Under the pieces are notes generated by a model. The model had not been told where the DNA came from. It ran no database searches and saw only the letters and a list, made by a program, of their open reading frames with translations. From Seison nebaliae (lineage: Eukaryota; Rotifera; Pararotatoria; Seisonacea; Seisonidae), in NCBI GenBank assembly GCA_023231475.1, contig JALJEE010000704.1:1-20223 (forward strand): DNA of 20,223 nt, in the 5' to 3' direction. A program made the position numbers and the translations under genes. Every line of letters starts with the position of its first letter. Position 1 is the stretch's first letter. This document shows, piece by piece, positions 1-9,494 of this stretch.

Positions 1-605
1 TTCTCCATAATTAAGAATCTTGAATTAAGATTTTCAAATAAAAATTTTTGTAATTATTTAATTATTTAATAGCACATTTTTTTCTAAGCTTTACCCAAAT
101 GTGAAAATGGCGTGAAACCCTGAACTAGAGCAAGTACTGAATGTCAAATCCTTCAATCACGCATTTATGTTTTGTTTAACCCTTTAAAAACAATAAAAAC
201 ACCAATTTTGGTTTTTCTGTATAACATCTTTTGTTTCCCATTGTTATTCGTAAAGAGATATCTCCATGTAATTTTTCTCTCATCCGACATATACAGATTA
301 TGAACAGTTCAACAGTCTTGCAAAATTTTTCTGCTAATTTTATTTTCTCTAACAATTATTTTATATTTTTGATTTCCTTTACGTTCTGCCTCATAGGGAT
401 TTCAGGTCTTAAATTTAAAAAACAATATATTACATAACATTATTTTGTGATATATTTGCTTTTTCGATCATTAAAGGTAGTTAACTCCGGAAGAACATGA
501 ATAGATAAAAATCGAAATCCAACATTCGTTTAATTACACAGACTTCATGTATCCCAACGAAATATGAGGACTCAAAACATCTGAAGTTGTCCTGCCAAAA
601 TTATC
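1..605. other. Intergenic, no gene seen
   Basis: This AT-rich stretch has only short open frames that use non-ATG starts and resemble no family I know. The run of four A at 597-600 is the only functional element I can propose; it reads as a TTTT terminator for the minus-strand tRNA. Confidence 0.5.
597..600 (-). terminator. Pol III terminator of tRNA-Glu
   Basis: Four A on the plus strand read as TTTT on the tRNA strand, six bases beyond the mature 3' end. Confidence 0.6.
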
Positions 606-677
606 CTCCCACGCCGGGAATCGAACCCGGGCCGTCGCCGTGAAAGGGCGAAATCCTAACCCCTAGACCACATGGGA
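606..677 (-). tRNA. tRNA-Glu (anticodon UUC)
   Basis: Read on the minus strand the 72 bases fold as a standard cloverleaf. The acceptor stem is TCCCATG/CGTGGGA with discriminator G. The anticodon stem is TCGCC/GGCGA around loop CTTTCAC, which contains anticodon TTC. An A box (TGGTCTAGGGGTTAGGA) and a B box (GGTTCGATTCC) match eukaryotic tRNA-Glu. There is no intron. TTTT lies six bases past the 3' end (597-600) as a pol III terminator. The MULE transposon at 720 sits 42 bp upstream of the 5' end. Confidence 0.97.
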
Positions 678-711
678 ATATAAAAGTATTTTTAAAAAAT
701 TATATATCCTT

Positions 712-719
712 AATCAATT
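712..719. repeat. Target site duplication, left (AATCAATT)
   Basis: This 8-bp sequence is identical to 2426-2433 and directly abuts the transposon end at 720. Confidence 0.85.
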
Positions 720-915
720 GAATCTAGGAATTTTTTCCCCTGCTTAGCAACTTCATCCCCCCTTTTTTACCAAAAATTAAACATACGAATTTTAGCTGCT
801 CATTTTTTCCATTGTGTTAAACTAATGAACGACATTAAGCATATAGCTGATAGTTTTTTTTTTCAGAAAACGTGATAATTGAAAGAAAATGTTCAAGATC
901 TAAAAATATACTCTT
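720..915 (+). repeat. Left terminal inverted repeat of the MULE
   Basis: Matches the reverse complement of about 2228-2425 with scattered substitutions and small gaps. Homology fades just after AGATCTAAAAATAT, where the left arm continues into two copies of a TCTAAAAAAATGT-like motif. Confidence 0.88.
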
Positions 916-1192
916 TATCTAAAAAAATGTTCTTGGTCTAAAAAAATGTAAGATAAAAACTGAATAATTGACCTATTTGTCAATCAATAAATTTCGGCAA
1001 TTAATAGAATTCACTGTTACATTTAAAAGATATCTTTCAGACTTTCCAATCAATTTCAATCTTGTAAAGCACAAACGGTGCTCCTAATTACGGAAATATT
1101 TTTTAAACAGAGATCAGAAGATGATAACTGTATATAAAATTAAAAATAAGATCATAATGCATTATCATTATTATTTTGTTTCATAATGCCAA

Positions 1193-2182
1193 TTGTATCA
1201 TTCGTACCCAGGAGACATCTTAGTCCTAGACGAAATGTATTCATTTTATAAAAGAAAGAACAATGATTCTGGAAGCACGGCGTGGACCTGCAGTCGAAGA
1301 AACACTGATAAATGTAATGTTAGTATATGTTTGACTGAAGATTGGAAAATTCAATCAGTCAACCATCATCATTCTCATGAATCCGATCAATTGGGCGTCA
1401 AAAAAATTGAAAGTGAAGAACCAAATAACAGAAGCATCAATAATGGCCGAACCGCCATCGTCAATCGTCGCCAGAACCCTGGGAAAATAAACAGAAGAAG
1501 TGCAATATACATTCGGGATGATTTCTTCAGTTAAGAGAAATATTCGAAAAAAACAATCAAAATCATCCACGAACAAAAGTGAAGAAGAATATCTGGCAGC
1601 GTTTGGAAATTTCAAGGAAATTGTCAATCACCAACGGGAGACAGTAACAATAGATTTTAAACCGCCCGCAATCAATGCTTGGGGAAGAACTTTTAAGAAC
1701 TGTCAAATACATGGGTGTTGTTTTCATTTGGGCCAATCTATCAATCGACAGGCAAGAAAACTTTATTCATGGAGAAGAAAAGTTTTCGAACCGAAATCAA
1801 ATTGCTACAAGCATTATCCTTTTTGCCGTATGATGAAATTCAACCAACCTTTCAAAAAATTGCTCAAATCTGTTCTCCCGAAGCAAGAATTTGTTATGAA
1901 TATTTGGAAACAAATTACATAGGGTTTCGAAGCATGGGAGGGTTCACAATGCCGTCTTTTCCTCCTTCCTTAGGATGCAATTATAATCGAATAATCTCAA
2001 ATCGTCCGCGAACGAACAAAGGAAATGAAGGAGGAAATAGTGCCTTGAAATTTATCATACCCAGATGCCATATGGACTTATCAAAAATTGAACAATTAAT
2101 ATTGAATATATTTAATATGGAACAAATGACATTTCAACGGACAATAAATGGAGAATCACGAAGATTACCGCAGAAGATGTGA
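1193..2182 (+). pseudogene. FLYWCH-MULE transposase remnant
   Basis: The N-terminal part (about 1199-1380) is a FLYWCH zinc finger, with AWTC then C then HHHSH as the Cys/His ligands. The frame then changes; a second piece (about 1510-1770) holds SSVKRNIRKKQ and VTIDFKPPAINAWGRTF followed by IHGCCFHLGQSINRQ, the signature of the MULE catalytic core. A second frame change near 1775 leads to the C-terminal piece with LLQALSFLPYDEIQPTF and NRPRTNKGNEGGNS, ending at TGA 2180-2182. A central block that should carry the first catalytic Asp appears deleted near 1590. The first frame opens with TTG, not ATG; the nearest ATG (1186) is out of frame. It is not functional. Confidence 0.9.
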
Positions 2183-2227
2183 ACTTGTTCATTAAATTAT
2201 TATTATACTTATATAGATAGATTATAT

Positions 2228-2425
2228 AGATCAAGAAAATATTTTTAGATCTTGAACATTTGCTTTCAATTATCACCTTTTATGAAAAAAAAATGTACGC
2301 TATATATTTAATGTCGTTCATTTGTTTAACACAGTGAAAAAAATGAGGGGAAAAAATTCCTATGTTTCATTTTTTGTAAAAAAGGGGGATGAAGTTCCTA
2401 GGCAGAGGAAAAAACTCCGATAACC
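2228..2425 (-). repeat. Right terminal inverted repeat of the MULE
   Basis: Inverted partner of 720-915. Within this arm the outer motif GGAGTTTTTTCCTCTG recurs about 50 bp further in as GGAATTTTTTCCCCTC, so the end has a subterminal repeat of itself. Confidence 0.88.
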
Positions 2426-2433
2426 AATCAATT
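2426..2433. repeat. Target site duplication, right (AATCAATT)
   Basis: This is the exact partner of 712-719, directly after the right inverted end of the MULE element. Confidence 0.85.
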
Positions 2434-3042
2434 ATATTCCAAATGGAAATCGGAGAATTATTGGAAAGTTAAAAATAAGAATAAAAATAATTAAAACAAA
2501 AATGAATTAAGTACAATAAAAGATAAATATTACATAAATATTTTCAATGAATACCGCTCAATAGAACTATAAAAACAATGATAAACCATTACAGGATCAC
2601 TTCACGCAATATAATGACACGTATGAACCTTAGCATTGGACGATGGTAGCAAATTAATCCTCATGATGAAATAAAATGAATACTCTCGTAAAAAATGTTA
2701 TTTTAAACTATGTGTCAACGTGATTTTTCGGTATAACATTAATTATATGTTGTAATGTCACCCAAAAGTCTATTATATTATTGACTAATTTGACAAGCAA
2801 TTAATAGAATAAAACAAGGATAACAGAAATTCATTGGAAATGGCGGTACCTAAACAATAATTTTTGATTATTTTTACCGACCAAAACCGTATAAAATTGA
2901 TCGGACTTAACTTAATAAGTTAATAAACTACAGATAATTAATAGTTCTCAATGGAAGAAAATTGAATGATAGTTATTTCGTTGGATGATAATTTGAATGG
3001 TTAGATAATTATCGTTAATCATCTAAAGTAAATATTAAAGTT

Positions 3043-3080
<38 letters not shown>

Positions 3081-3202
3081 CATGTAATATTTCTTAAAAT
3101 TTTTGAAATTGAAAAATTAGGTTATTTTCGAAAAAAATTTTTACCAAGATTTATTTGTAAAATTCCTGATAAAATCGTGCATTCTCTTCTTCATATAACT
3201 CC
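2434..3202. other. Intergenic, AT-rich, no gene seen
   Basis: I find no open frame, RNA gene or family similarity here. The only structure is the AT dinucleotide run at 3046-3073. Confidence 0.5.
3046..3073. repeat. (AT)14 microsatellite
   Basis: A perfect 28-bp alternating AT run, read directly from the sequence. Confidence 0.95.
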
Positions 3203-3208
3203 TTTATT
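3203..3208 (-). terminator. Poly(A) signal AATAAA
   Basis: On the minus strand AATAAA directly follows the TAA stop of the tail-anchored protein gene. Confidence 0.55.
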
Positions 3209-3624
3209 TTATTTCTTCTTTGCTAATATAATCATTAAGATTACTGAAAGTAGAACAAAAACTGAAACCTCCTTAAGAATAATTAATCTTGCTCGATAGA
3301 CGTCTTCTTCTTCTTTTTCCGTTTTTTGACAGCGACGAGAATGAGCATTCTTTTCCATCTGGTCAAGGTATTTTGCTTGAAATGCTTTCCAATCGTTTCT
3401 GGAAATCATATTAAATACTTTAATGAATTTGAGAAAAATTGAAACTTTTTTAAATTATCGATCTCATCATGGACCTTTTGGGATGTCTAAATTGATTATT
3501 TCTTCATCAGTACGATAAGTGGGATGATATTAACTTCTGCACCTTTCTTTATCTGATTAAGATTTCCTTCTTTCGGTATTGCAATTTCATAACGATAAGA
3601 TGTTCGCATTAATTGTTTCGACAT
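3209..3624 (-). CDS. Small tail-anchored membrane protein, 106 aa, three exons
   Basis: The exons are 3624-3535, 3486-3446 and 3398-3209, a total of 321 nt that keeps one frame. The introns are 48 bp (GTTAAT...TTAG) and 47 bp (GTTTCA...CCAG). The protein starts MSKQLMRTSYRYEI, runs through a charged, helical middle (HDEIDNLKKNDWKAF, MEKNAHSRRC, TEKEEEDVYRAR), and ends with one hydrophobic segment (VSVFVLLSVILMIIL) and the tail AKKK. There is no signal peptide, so it is probably tail-anchored in the ER or outer mitochondrial membrane, facing the cytosol. I do not recognise the family; the layout resembles short coiled-coil plus C-terminal membrane proteins such as CCDC167, but sequence support is weak. 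It is divergent from the coiled-coil gene at 4118. Confidence 0.78.
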
Positions 3625-4117
3625 TTTCTCCTAAAATGTTATATTTCAATCTGCTATCGGTAACTATAGTGATTTGCTTTAAGCTTATTTTCCTCTTAAT
3701 GTTCCATCAAAGTTACGTTAACAACCAGTGATTAATAAGAACGAGGCGTTATTTTATAAATATAGTAATCAATCATTTTTATATTGGAGCTAATTTATTT
3801 TATGTAAAATTATCTTCCAATTAATATTGATAAATTCATGCTCATTGATTGATTGATCATGAAATGTTTCCATAGGAAATTATGTTCCTCTAATTATCAG
3901 TCGATATTAAGTGGAGGAAGGAAAAAATATATCTATAAAATCATCATACAAATGTTCCTTAGCAACGAAAGTTTTCTGACATTCTTCAGGAATAATATGT
4001 CAATAAAAATAAATTATTGTGTTTCATCTCCATTTCTCATAATTTGTTCAAAAACTTTTCAAAAAATTTAATTCGTCTTATTTCCAATCCAATCCAAACT
4101 ATTATAGAGAAGAAAGT
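3625..4117. other. Shared upstream region of two divergent genes
   Basis: These 493 bp separate the starts of the tail-anchored protein gene (minus) and the coiled-coil gene (plus). They presumably hold both promoters. A TATAAATA at 3755-3762 is the only core-promoter-like match; it is not well placed for either gene, so I give it little weight. An open frame at 3853-4071 lacks any sign of being real. Confidence 0.45.
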
Positions 4118-6168
4118 ATGACCGATAATTGGATGTACGATTTCGATAATTTTAATCTTGACCGAAATGATGATGTTGGAATGAAAAAGAAGAATAATTT
4201 AGATAACTTGTTAAGAAATTTTTCTAATTTTTTTATTGCACTATTTTTCAGGTATAACATTCCTTCGACCGAAATTACTAAAACTAAACTCCAAGATACT
4301 GGTTATAGTTCCGATAATATTTCGTCGAAACAAAATGATCAAACATTGAATGATGTTCGTGAAACTAACTTCAATGGAAAAGATGGAACAATTTCATCAT
4401 CTTCCGTATCTTCAACCGATTCTTCGTCATCACCAGATTCATCTGATACAGAAGGTATTCTAAATACAATTAATATTGGAATAATAATTCTTATTTGAAT
4501 AGGTGAAGACTCTGCGTCTAGTGAGCCAGTTATACGCACAAACCGCACAAAAAGCAAAAATTCTAAGAGAACAACAACAGAAAATTCGAGGAAAAAACTT
4601 CCAATGTCCAAAAAACGTCTTGAAATGTTTCGATATGGCCATAAACTGAAGGATCGTCCTGTAATGGAAAAAATGAAAAAGAATCAAACAGTTCCACTGA
4701 AAAATTTATTGAGCAAGTTGACGGTGAAAGAGAAACAATTGGAAACTGTGGAAGTTACTGATTATTGGATGCTTATTTTAAATATTTCAAAATATTCAAA
4801 ATGGTAATATGTAGGTTGATAAAAAGAAACTGGAGAAATTGAACAGACATTTGTTGAAGGAGATCGATAGAATTGAAAGTCAAAGTGGAAAATTTTCCAT
4901 GTTGACAAGAGAACATGCTGACTATGTCACTTATACGAAGCAGAAGATGAGTGAAATGAAGAAAAACGAACGACGAATTCATCATGTCTTGGAAGAATCG
5001 GAAAAGGAAACTCGCAAATATAAGAATGAAGCGATGAAATATCGGAAAATTTGTGAGAAACATGATCTGTTGGAAAGGAATGATTTACAAATGAAAGTGG
5101 AAATGTTTGAAACAGACAATAAAAGAACGGAAGAGAAATTTAACGTTTCTTTTCTAATATAAATTGTTTTTTACCAATTTAATTTATTTAGCGAATAGAA
5201 ACTAATTATCGATTAGAAAAGAAGAATCTTCAGCGAGAATTGTTTGATATGCGGAAGAAAGCGAGAATGTATCGGAAAGAAAGTGAAGAGAAATCGGAAC
5301 TCATCGAGCAACTTAGAAAGAAGATCGAAGTTTTAATTTTAGATTAACCGGAAATTAAGGAATATCTTTTTCAGAAAAGTAATAAACAATTTCAGAATAT
5401 GAACATCTATTCTCGTAATATGACAATTCCCAAGTTATTTCGAAATTAAAGAAAATTTAATTTTAATTCGAATTTAGTAAATCAACCGTTCCGAATGAAA
5501 AAAATAATTCGATAAGAAAACGTTCGGCCTCCAACAATATTTTCTTAACAGCTACTGAAAATAAAGATAGTCCTAAGAATGATAGTCGAAAGTCTTCGAT
5601 TCTTTCATCACGAAGTGATTCCTCTTCATTATATTCCTCATCATCATCATCATCTTATTCGTCAAATTTTGATCGACCGATTAACACCGATATTCCTAAG
5701 ACGGATGAAGTACCAACTGAACAATTATCGACGATATTAGAAGAGAACAATAGAAAGGAAGAAATCGTGAAAAAACAAGAGAATTTAATGACGTTTGCAG
5801 AAGAGAATGGAATAATCAGACCTAAATCGTCAAATCGAGAAAGAATTTCAATTTCGTCGAAAAATAATTCGATTTACAATTATTCGACGAAAAATGATGA
5901 GGATGATAATCAGCTGAAAAAAAACAAAACAGAATTTATTGATAAAACCGAATCGAATGATAATGCCATTGTGCTGGATGATATTTTCCAGAAGATTGAA
6001 AAGACATCGCGAAACAATAATTCTAATGTCATCAACAATTTAGAGATGACGAGAAAAAAGCGTGATAGTTTTGAAGACATTTATGCAATGTTAGATAATA
6101 ATAAGAATACTTCATATCAACCAACTGCAAATAGTAGAACTACAACAAACAACTTTAATTATGGTTAA
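4118..6168 (+). CDS. Coiled-coil protein with serine-rich flanks, 587 aa, seven exons
   Basis: The exons are 4118-4209, 4252-4454, 4503-4753, 4815-5144, 5192-5329, 5375-5433 and 5478-6168, together 1764 nt in one unbroken frame. Introns are 42-61 bp; five of six begin GTT. The first intron is a multiple of three with no stop, so an unspliced reading would also stay open, but GTTAAG...TTTTTCAG marks it as an intron. Residues 1-98 are acidic and end in a serine run. About 160-355 form a long Lys/Glu-rich coiled coil. The C-terminal 230 residues are low-complexity, Ser/Asn-rich and probably disordered (a run of serines at about 5629-5670). I do not recognise the family; it could be a cytoskeletal or centrosomal scaffold, which is a guess from shape only. 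Its 3' end faces the SUMO protease gene 104 bp away. Confidence 0.85.
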
Positions 6169-6175
6169 TTTGAAA

Positions 6176-6181
6176 AATAAA
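6176..6181 (+). terminator. Poly(A) signal AATAAA of the coiled-coil gene
   Basis: AATAAA lies eight bases after the TAA stop at 6166-6168. Confidence 0.5.
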
Positions 6182-6196
6182 AAGTTGTTAATTGAT

Positions 6197-6202
6197 TTTA
6201 TT
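6197..6202 (-). terminator. Poly(A) signal AATAAA of the SUMO protease gene
   Basis: Reads AATAAA on the minus strand about 70 bp beyond the stop at 6273. It lies past the convergent signal at 6176, so the two 3'UTRs probably come close to or overlap each other. Confidence 0.5.
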
Positions 6203-6272
6203 TATAAACAAATATGTCGAAAACTATTAAAAAAATGTAACGATCTTTGAAGAGAAAAAGAAAGAAATAATA

Positions 6273-8545
6273 TTAATTAGGATGTTGTACTGATTCTAAA
6301 TTTCTTTTGGCTAATTTCCGAATAATGTTGTGAATTTCAATTCGTTTCTTATTCACTTCCTCTTCTTTATACCAATCATGACAAAATATCGGGAATTGGT
6401 AATCAGTTATCGGTTCCTTGAAAAAGAATGAGAGGAAAATGAAGGGGAGAATAAGAAAACTTTGAAAAAATATTCAGCATTCATCAACATATGAATTCCA
6501 CAGTCATAATCATTCGTTTGATACGGTGCATTCACCACACAACTAGGGAAATTTGTATGATTAAATTTATTTTCTGCTTCTGCCAATTTCTCCTCATATG
6601 ATCGATCTTGATTCTGACAATATCGATGAACATATTCCTGGATAATATATCGACGTATAGTTGAAACAGCTCGAGCATTAAACGTACTATTTGGAAGTGA
6701 ATTGAATACGAGCATACATGGACGTCGTTCTATAAGAATTTCTTCATTCCACAATTTCTTTGAGAATTCCTTCTCGTATAATTTATTGATAAGATGTCGA
6801 CAATTCGCTTCTGTCAATCGTTTCTTCTCTGTCAAATATCGATGAACTTTCTGTGAAATTTCGAAAAATTTTAATTCTTTCTCATCCGCTTCTTCCTCAT
6901 CAGTTCCCAAATTATTATCTGGTGCGTGGAGAGCCAATTCGAAGTATCTTGCACTACCTGATTCAAGAATTGACAATGCTTTCTTCCCATCGAAATCTGG
7001 TGGAATTATCTTCTTTTTCTTATCGTTCACATTAGTTGACGATTCGATGGCATTAGGATAACAAATAATCACAATATACCAATGACAATTTTGGTTAATT
7101 GGAATGAGAAGGAAATCTTTGTTAAACACATTCACCGATTTTGTCCATCCTTTAATTCGATAATAGCGTTTCTCTTTTCTTTAAGAATATTCATCAAATT
7201 GATCAAACGAAGAAAACTAATAGATAACATTGAATATTGTTCTCTCGTGTAAATGTTATCGTCGACCAGACGACTATAGAAATAAGTAGAATAGATATAA
7301 GTTCGTTCTCTTTGTTGCTCCGTTAATCTCTCGTAGAACATGTATCTGCCGATAAGAAAATTACGGAAAAATCACGAATATTGGAAATTGAAGAAAAACA
7401 TTAAATAAAATTCGATAATTGTATCGTTTAATAATCTTCCTCGATTTAAGGTAATGGCATCATCATTTGTAACTCGAACCAATTCAGTTTGGGGTGGCAT
7501 TGGATATCTGACATTTCTATAAAGGATCCATTTGAAAAACATTCATTTCAGCCATTTTCCCCATTTTGTGCATTATGAGTTCAATTGAGAGATTCACAAT
7601 TTTTGGTGAAAATTGTGCAATATTGTGGATTTTTTGTGTAAATTGTGAAATTACCATTTGTTTTAGAATGTCGGAATGGAATGAAAGAAAATGTAATAAT
7701 TAATTTAAACTGTTTTATTTGAATGAATTCGTCGTAAAGATTACCCAGAAAATCCATGATTAACGAGTCATCTTGGTCGAAGATATCGTACAAACATTTC
7801 GATGTTGTACTATCAGTCAGACATAATATTGAATGTTTAATATAATCATAATTCTTTAAAACGAAAATTTAAAAAAAAAAACAGAAAAATAAAAAGAAAT
7901 AACTTTACTTGGATTAATAATAGTGAAGAATGTTTGGAGAATGCTACAAAGGAGTTTATCGTTCTGTTGAGGTGATACATTTGCCAAAATCAAAATGAAT
8001 TTATCACCAAATTCATTACTATTTACATCAAACTTAAAATTTTGTTTTACAACATTTCTTCGAAATAAATTGGCGAATTTCTCTGTGACTTTTATAATGA
8101 GCAAAACATTATCTCCTTTGACAGCGTAAAGACAATAAACAATATCATCTTTTCCTATGACAATTTTGACGGCAGTTGGATTGCCATCTGAAATTCAAGA
8201 ATTTAAATATTTATTTATCAGTCGAAAGAAAAATGTAAAATAAATCAAACCATCATATCTGTAGATAAATGAGAAAGAAATGCCTTTATTTTGACGAAAT
8301 ATTACATCGTTTTCCATATGTTTATCTCCAATTAAATTCCCAAATTTAGCACGAATGAATGGCAAATTAAATTCCATGATTTCATTATTAACTTCAATAA
8401 TATTATATGGAACGATATCTGTTCGACGGAATGTCCAATCTAACATATTCTCGTTCTTGTTCCTTACATGATGATGTTCCTCATCTGTTGACATCTCATC
8501 ATCTGATTTGATTAGAGTAATATCAATCAAATCATTATCTGCCAT
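6273..8545 (-). CDS. SENP6/7-class SUMO protease (C48), 602 aa, seven exons, catalytic Asp replaced by Asn
   Basis: Exons 8545-8251, 8187-7904, 7853-7711, 7507-7400, 7345-7229, 7178-6461 and 6416-6273 sum to 1809 nt in one frame. Near the N-terminus DLIDITLIKSDDE looks like a SUMO-interacting motif. A PH-like region of the SENP6/7 type follows (about 30-235), then YPMPPQ and LLNDTIIEFYL, the start of the protease fold, YIYSTYFYSRL and WTKSVNVFNKDF. Catalytic His is His348 (NQNCHW) and Cys is Cys542 (NDYDCGIH), with Gln536 for the oxyanion hole. The expected Asp of the PCxLxxDSL motif is Asn475 (PCMLVFNSLPNS). An acidic/charged insert of about 110 residues splits the domain as in SENP6/7. Such enzymes trim SUMO chains, mainly in the nucleus. 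Activity may be changed by the Asn. Confidence 0.93.
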
Positions 8546-8781
8546 CTTCTATTCTATTCTGATTTCCACAAAAAAAAATGATGGCAAAACTAATCCTGTC
8601 AAAATATAGATCCAGCTATAAGCCAAAACATCAATTACTTAGGAACCAATGTGACGTTAATATTTAATAGCAATAACTTAAGAAATAAATCACATTCTTA
8701 TCAATCAAAGCTTAGAATGTCGCCGAACGAAAATAGTGAAATAGTTTATTCAATCATGAAATTAATAAATTTTAAAATTCT
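8546..8781. other. Short spacer upstream of the SUMO protease
   Basis: Separates the protease start from the 3' end of the acidic protein gene, both on the minus strand. It presumably holds the protease promoter; I see no clear TATA box. Confidence 0.4.
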
Positions 8782-8787
8782 TTTATT
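8782..8787 (-). terminator. Poly(A) signal AATAAA of the acidic protein gene
   Basis: Reads AATAAA on the minus strand about 12 bp after the stop. Confidence 0.5.
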
Positions 8788-8798
8788 TTTCGACTTTT

Positions 8799-9410
8799 TT
8801 AAACATTTGCAGTTTCCATCTCTTCTTCACCTTCTTCTTCTTCTCCTCCTTTCTTTCCTCCTTTCTTTCCTCCTTTCTTTCCACCTTTTTGTTCTTGTTT
8901 CTCTTCCTCTGATTCAGCTTCTCGTTTTTTTCGATCAGCTTCTTCATCATCATCATATTCGTCATCATCTTCATCATCTTCATCATATTCGTCATCATCT
9001 TCATCATATTCGTCATTATATTCACCATCGCATTCATCATCATATTCACCTTCTGGTGAATAATCATCACCTATATCCACCCCAGTTTGAAGTTTGTCAT
9101 GTTTTTTATGAGCTTTAACTTGTCGCTTTTTTCGATCAGATTCTTCATCATCATCTTCGTCATCATCTTCATCACCATCATATTCGCCATCATATTCACC
9201 TTCATAATCTTCATCATCATATTCACCTTCATAATCAAATTCGTTATCATATTCACCATCATATTCGCATTCTGGTGAATGATCTTCACCTATATCGATC
9301 CCAGTTTGAAGTTTGTCATGTTTTTCATGATCATGTAAACCAACTTGAAGGTTTCGGGCAAATAATGCGGTAATCGAAAAAAGAAGAACCAATGCAATAA
9401 TGTATTTCAT
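8799..9410 (-). CDS. Secreted, highly acidic tandem-repeat protein with two RKKR sites, 203 aa
   Basis: I chose the ATG at 9410 because it opens directly on a signal peptide (MKYIIALVLLFSITALFA, cleavage likely before Arg19) and follows a well-placed TATA box; upstream in-frame codons extend into non-coding sequence. The mature protein has two related modules. Each opens HDKLQTG(I/V)DIG(E/D)D.SPE, continues with Asp/Glu/Tyr/Gly runs (GEYD repeats) and closes with DRKKR (residues 92-96 and 159-163), a site that proprotein convertases of the furin type would cut. Each module has a single Cys (48 and 127). The tail is a KGG/KKGG repeat followed by a Glu run. There is no intron. The acidic runs suggest cation or mineral binding, or a precursor cut into two similar acidic peptides. 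I know no named family for it. Confidence 0.82.
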   Translation of the reverse strand: MKYIIALVLLFSITALFARNLQVGLHDHEKHDKLQTGIDIGEDHSPECEYDGEYDNEFDYEGEYDDEDYEGEYDGEYDGDEDDDEDDDEESDRKKRQVKAHKKHDKLQTGVDIGDDYSPEGEYDDECDGEYNDEYDEDDDEYDEDDEDDDEYDDDEEADRKKREAESEEEKQEQKGGKKGGKKGGKKGGEEEEGEEEMETANV

Positions 9411-9455
9411 ATTTGTTATGATACTTTTAGATAATAATTTAATAACTCGATACTG

Positions 9456-9464
9456 ATATATATA
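9456..9464 (-). promoter_or_regulatory. TATA box of the acidic protein gene
   Basis: ATATATATA lies 46 bp upstream of the ATG at 9410. That leaves room for a transcription start about 30 bp downstream and a very short leader, as in highly expressed secreted-protein genes. Confidence 0.55.
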
Positions 9465-9494
9465 GTACTTGATGTTAATTAAAATTAGCATCAA

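Larger units (their letters stand above)
720..2425 (+). mobile_element. MULE-type DNA transposon with long inverted ends, broken
   Basis: The element is about 1.7 kb. Its left end (720 to about 915) and right end (about 2228 to 2425) are long, slightly diverged inverted repeats of roughly 190 bp. Shared landmarks include CTTCATCCCCC, AATGAACGACATTAA, GTGATAATTGAAAG and GTTCAAGATCTAAAAATAT. The direct repeat AATCAATT flanks it exactly at 712-719 and 2426-2433, which fits the 8-9 bp duplication of Mutator-like elements. Between the ends lies a decayed FLYWCH/MULE transposase. The interior is too short for a full transposase, so this is an internally deleted, immobile copy unless helped from elsewhere. 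Confidence 0.93.

Noticed and set aside
231-437. Open frame of 68 codons on the plus strand
   Set aside because: Non-ATG opening, hydrophobic AT-driven composition and no family resemblance or splice context.
3853-4071. Open frame of 72 codons on the plus strand between divergent genes
   Set aside because: No ATG at its start position, AT-driven composition, and it sits in the shared promoter region.
7229-7345. Frame break in the SUMO protease between YSRL and KGWTK
   Set aside because: A 50-bp intron at 7179-7228 (GTTATC...TTAAAG) joins the two frames exactly, and the total coding length is a multiple of three.
8651-9118. Plus-strand His/Leu-rich open frame opposite the acidic protein
   Set aside because: Antisense shadow of the GAT/GAA/TAT codon runs; the minus-strand reading has a signal peptide and paired DRKKR sites.
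8783-9289. Minus-strand Met/Lys-rich frames overlapping the acidic protein
   Set aside because: Out-of-frame readings of the same repeats; the acidic frame is the one with a signal peptide.
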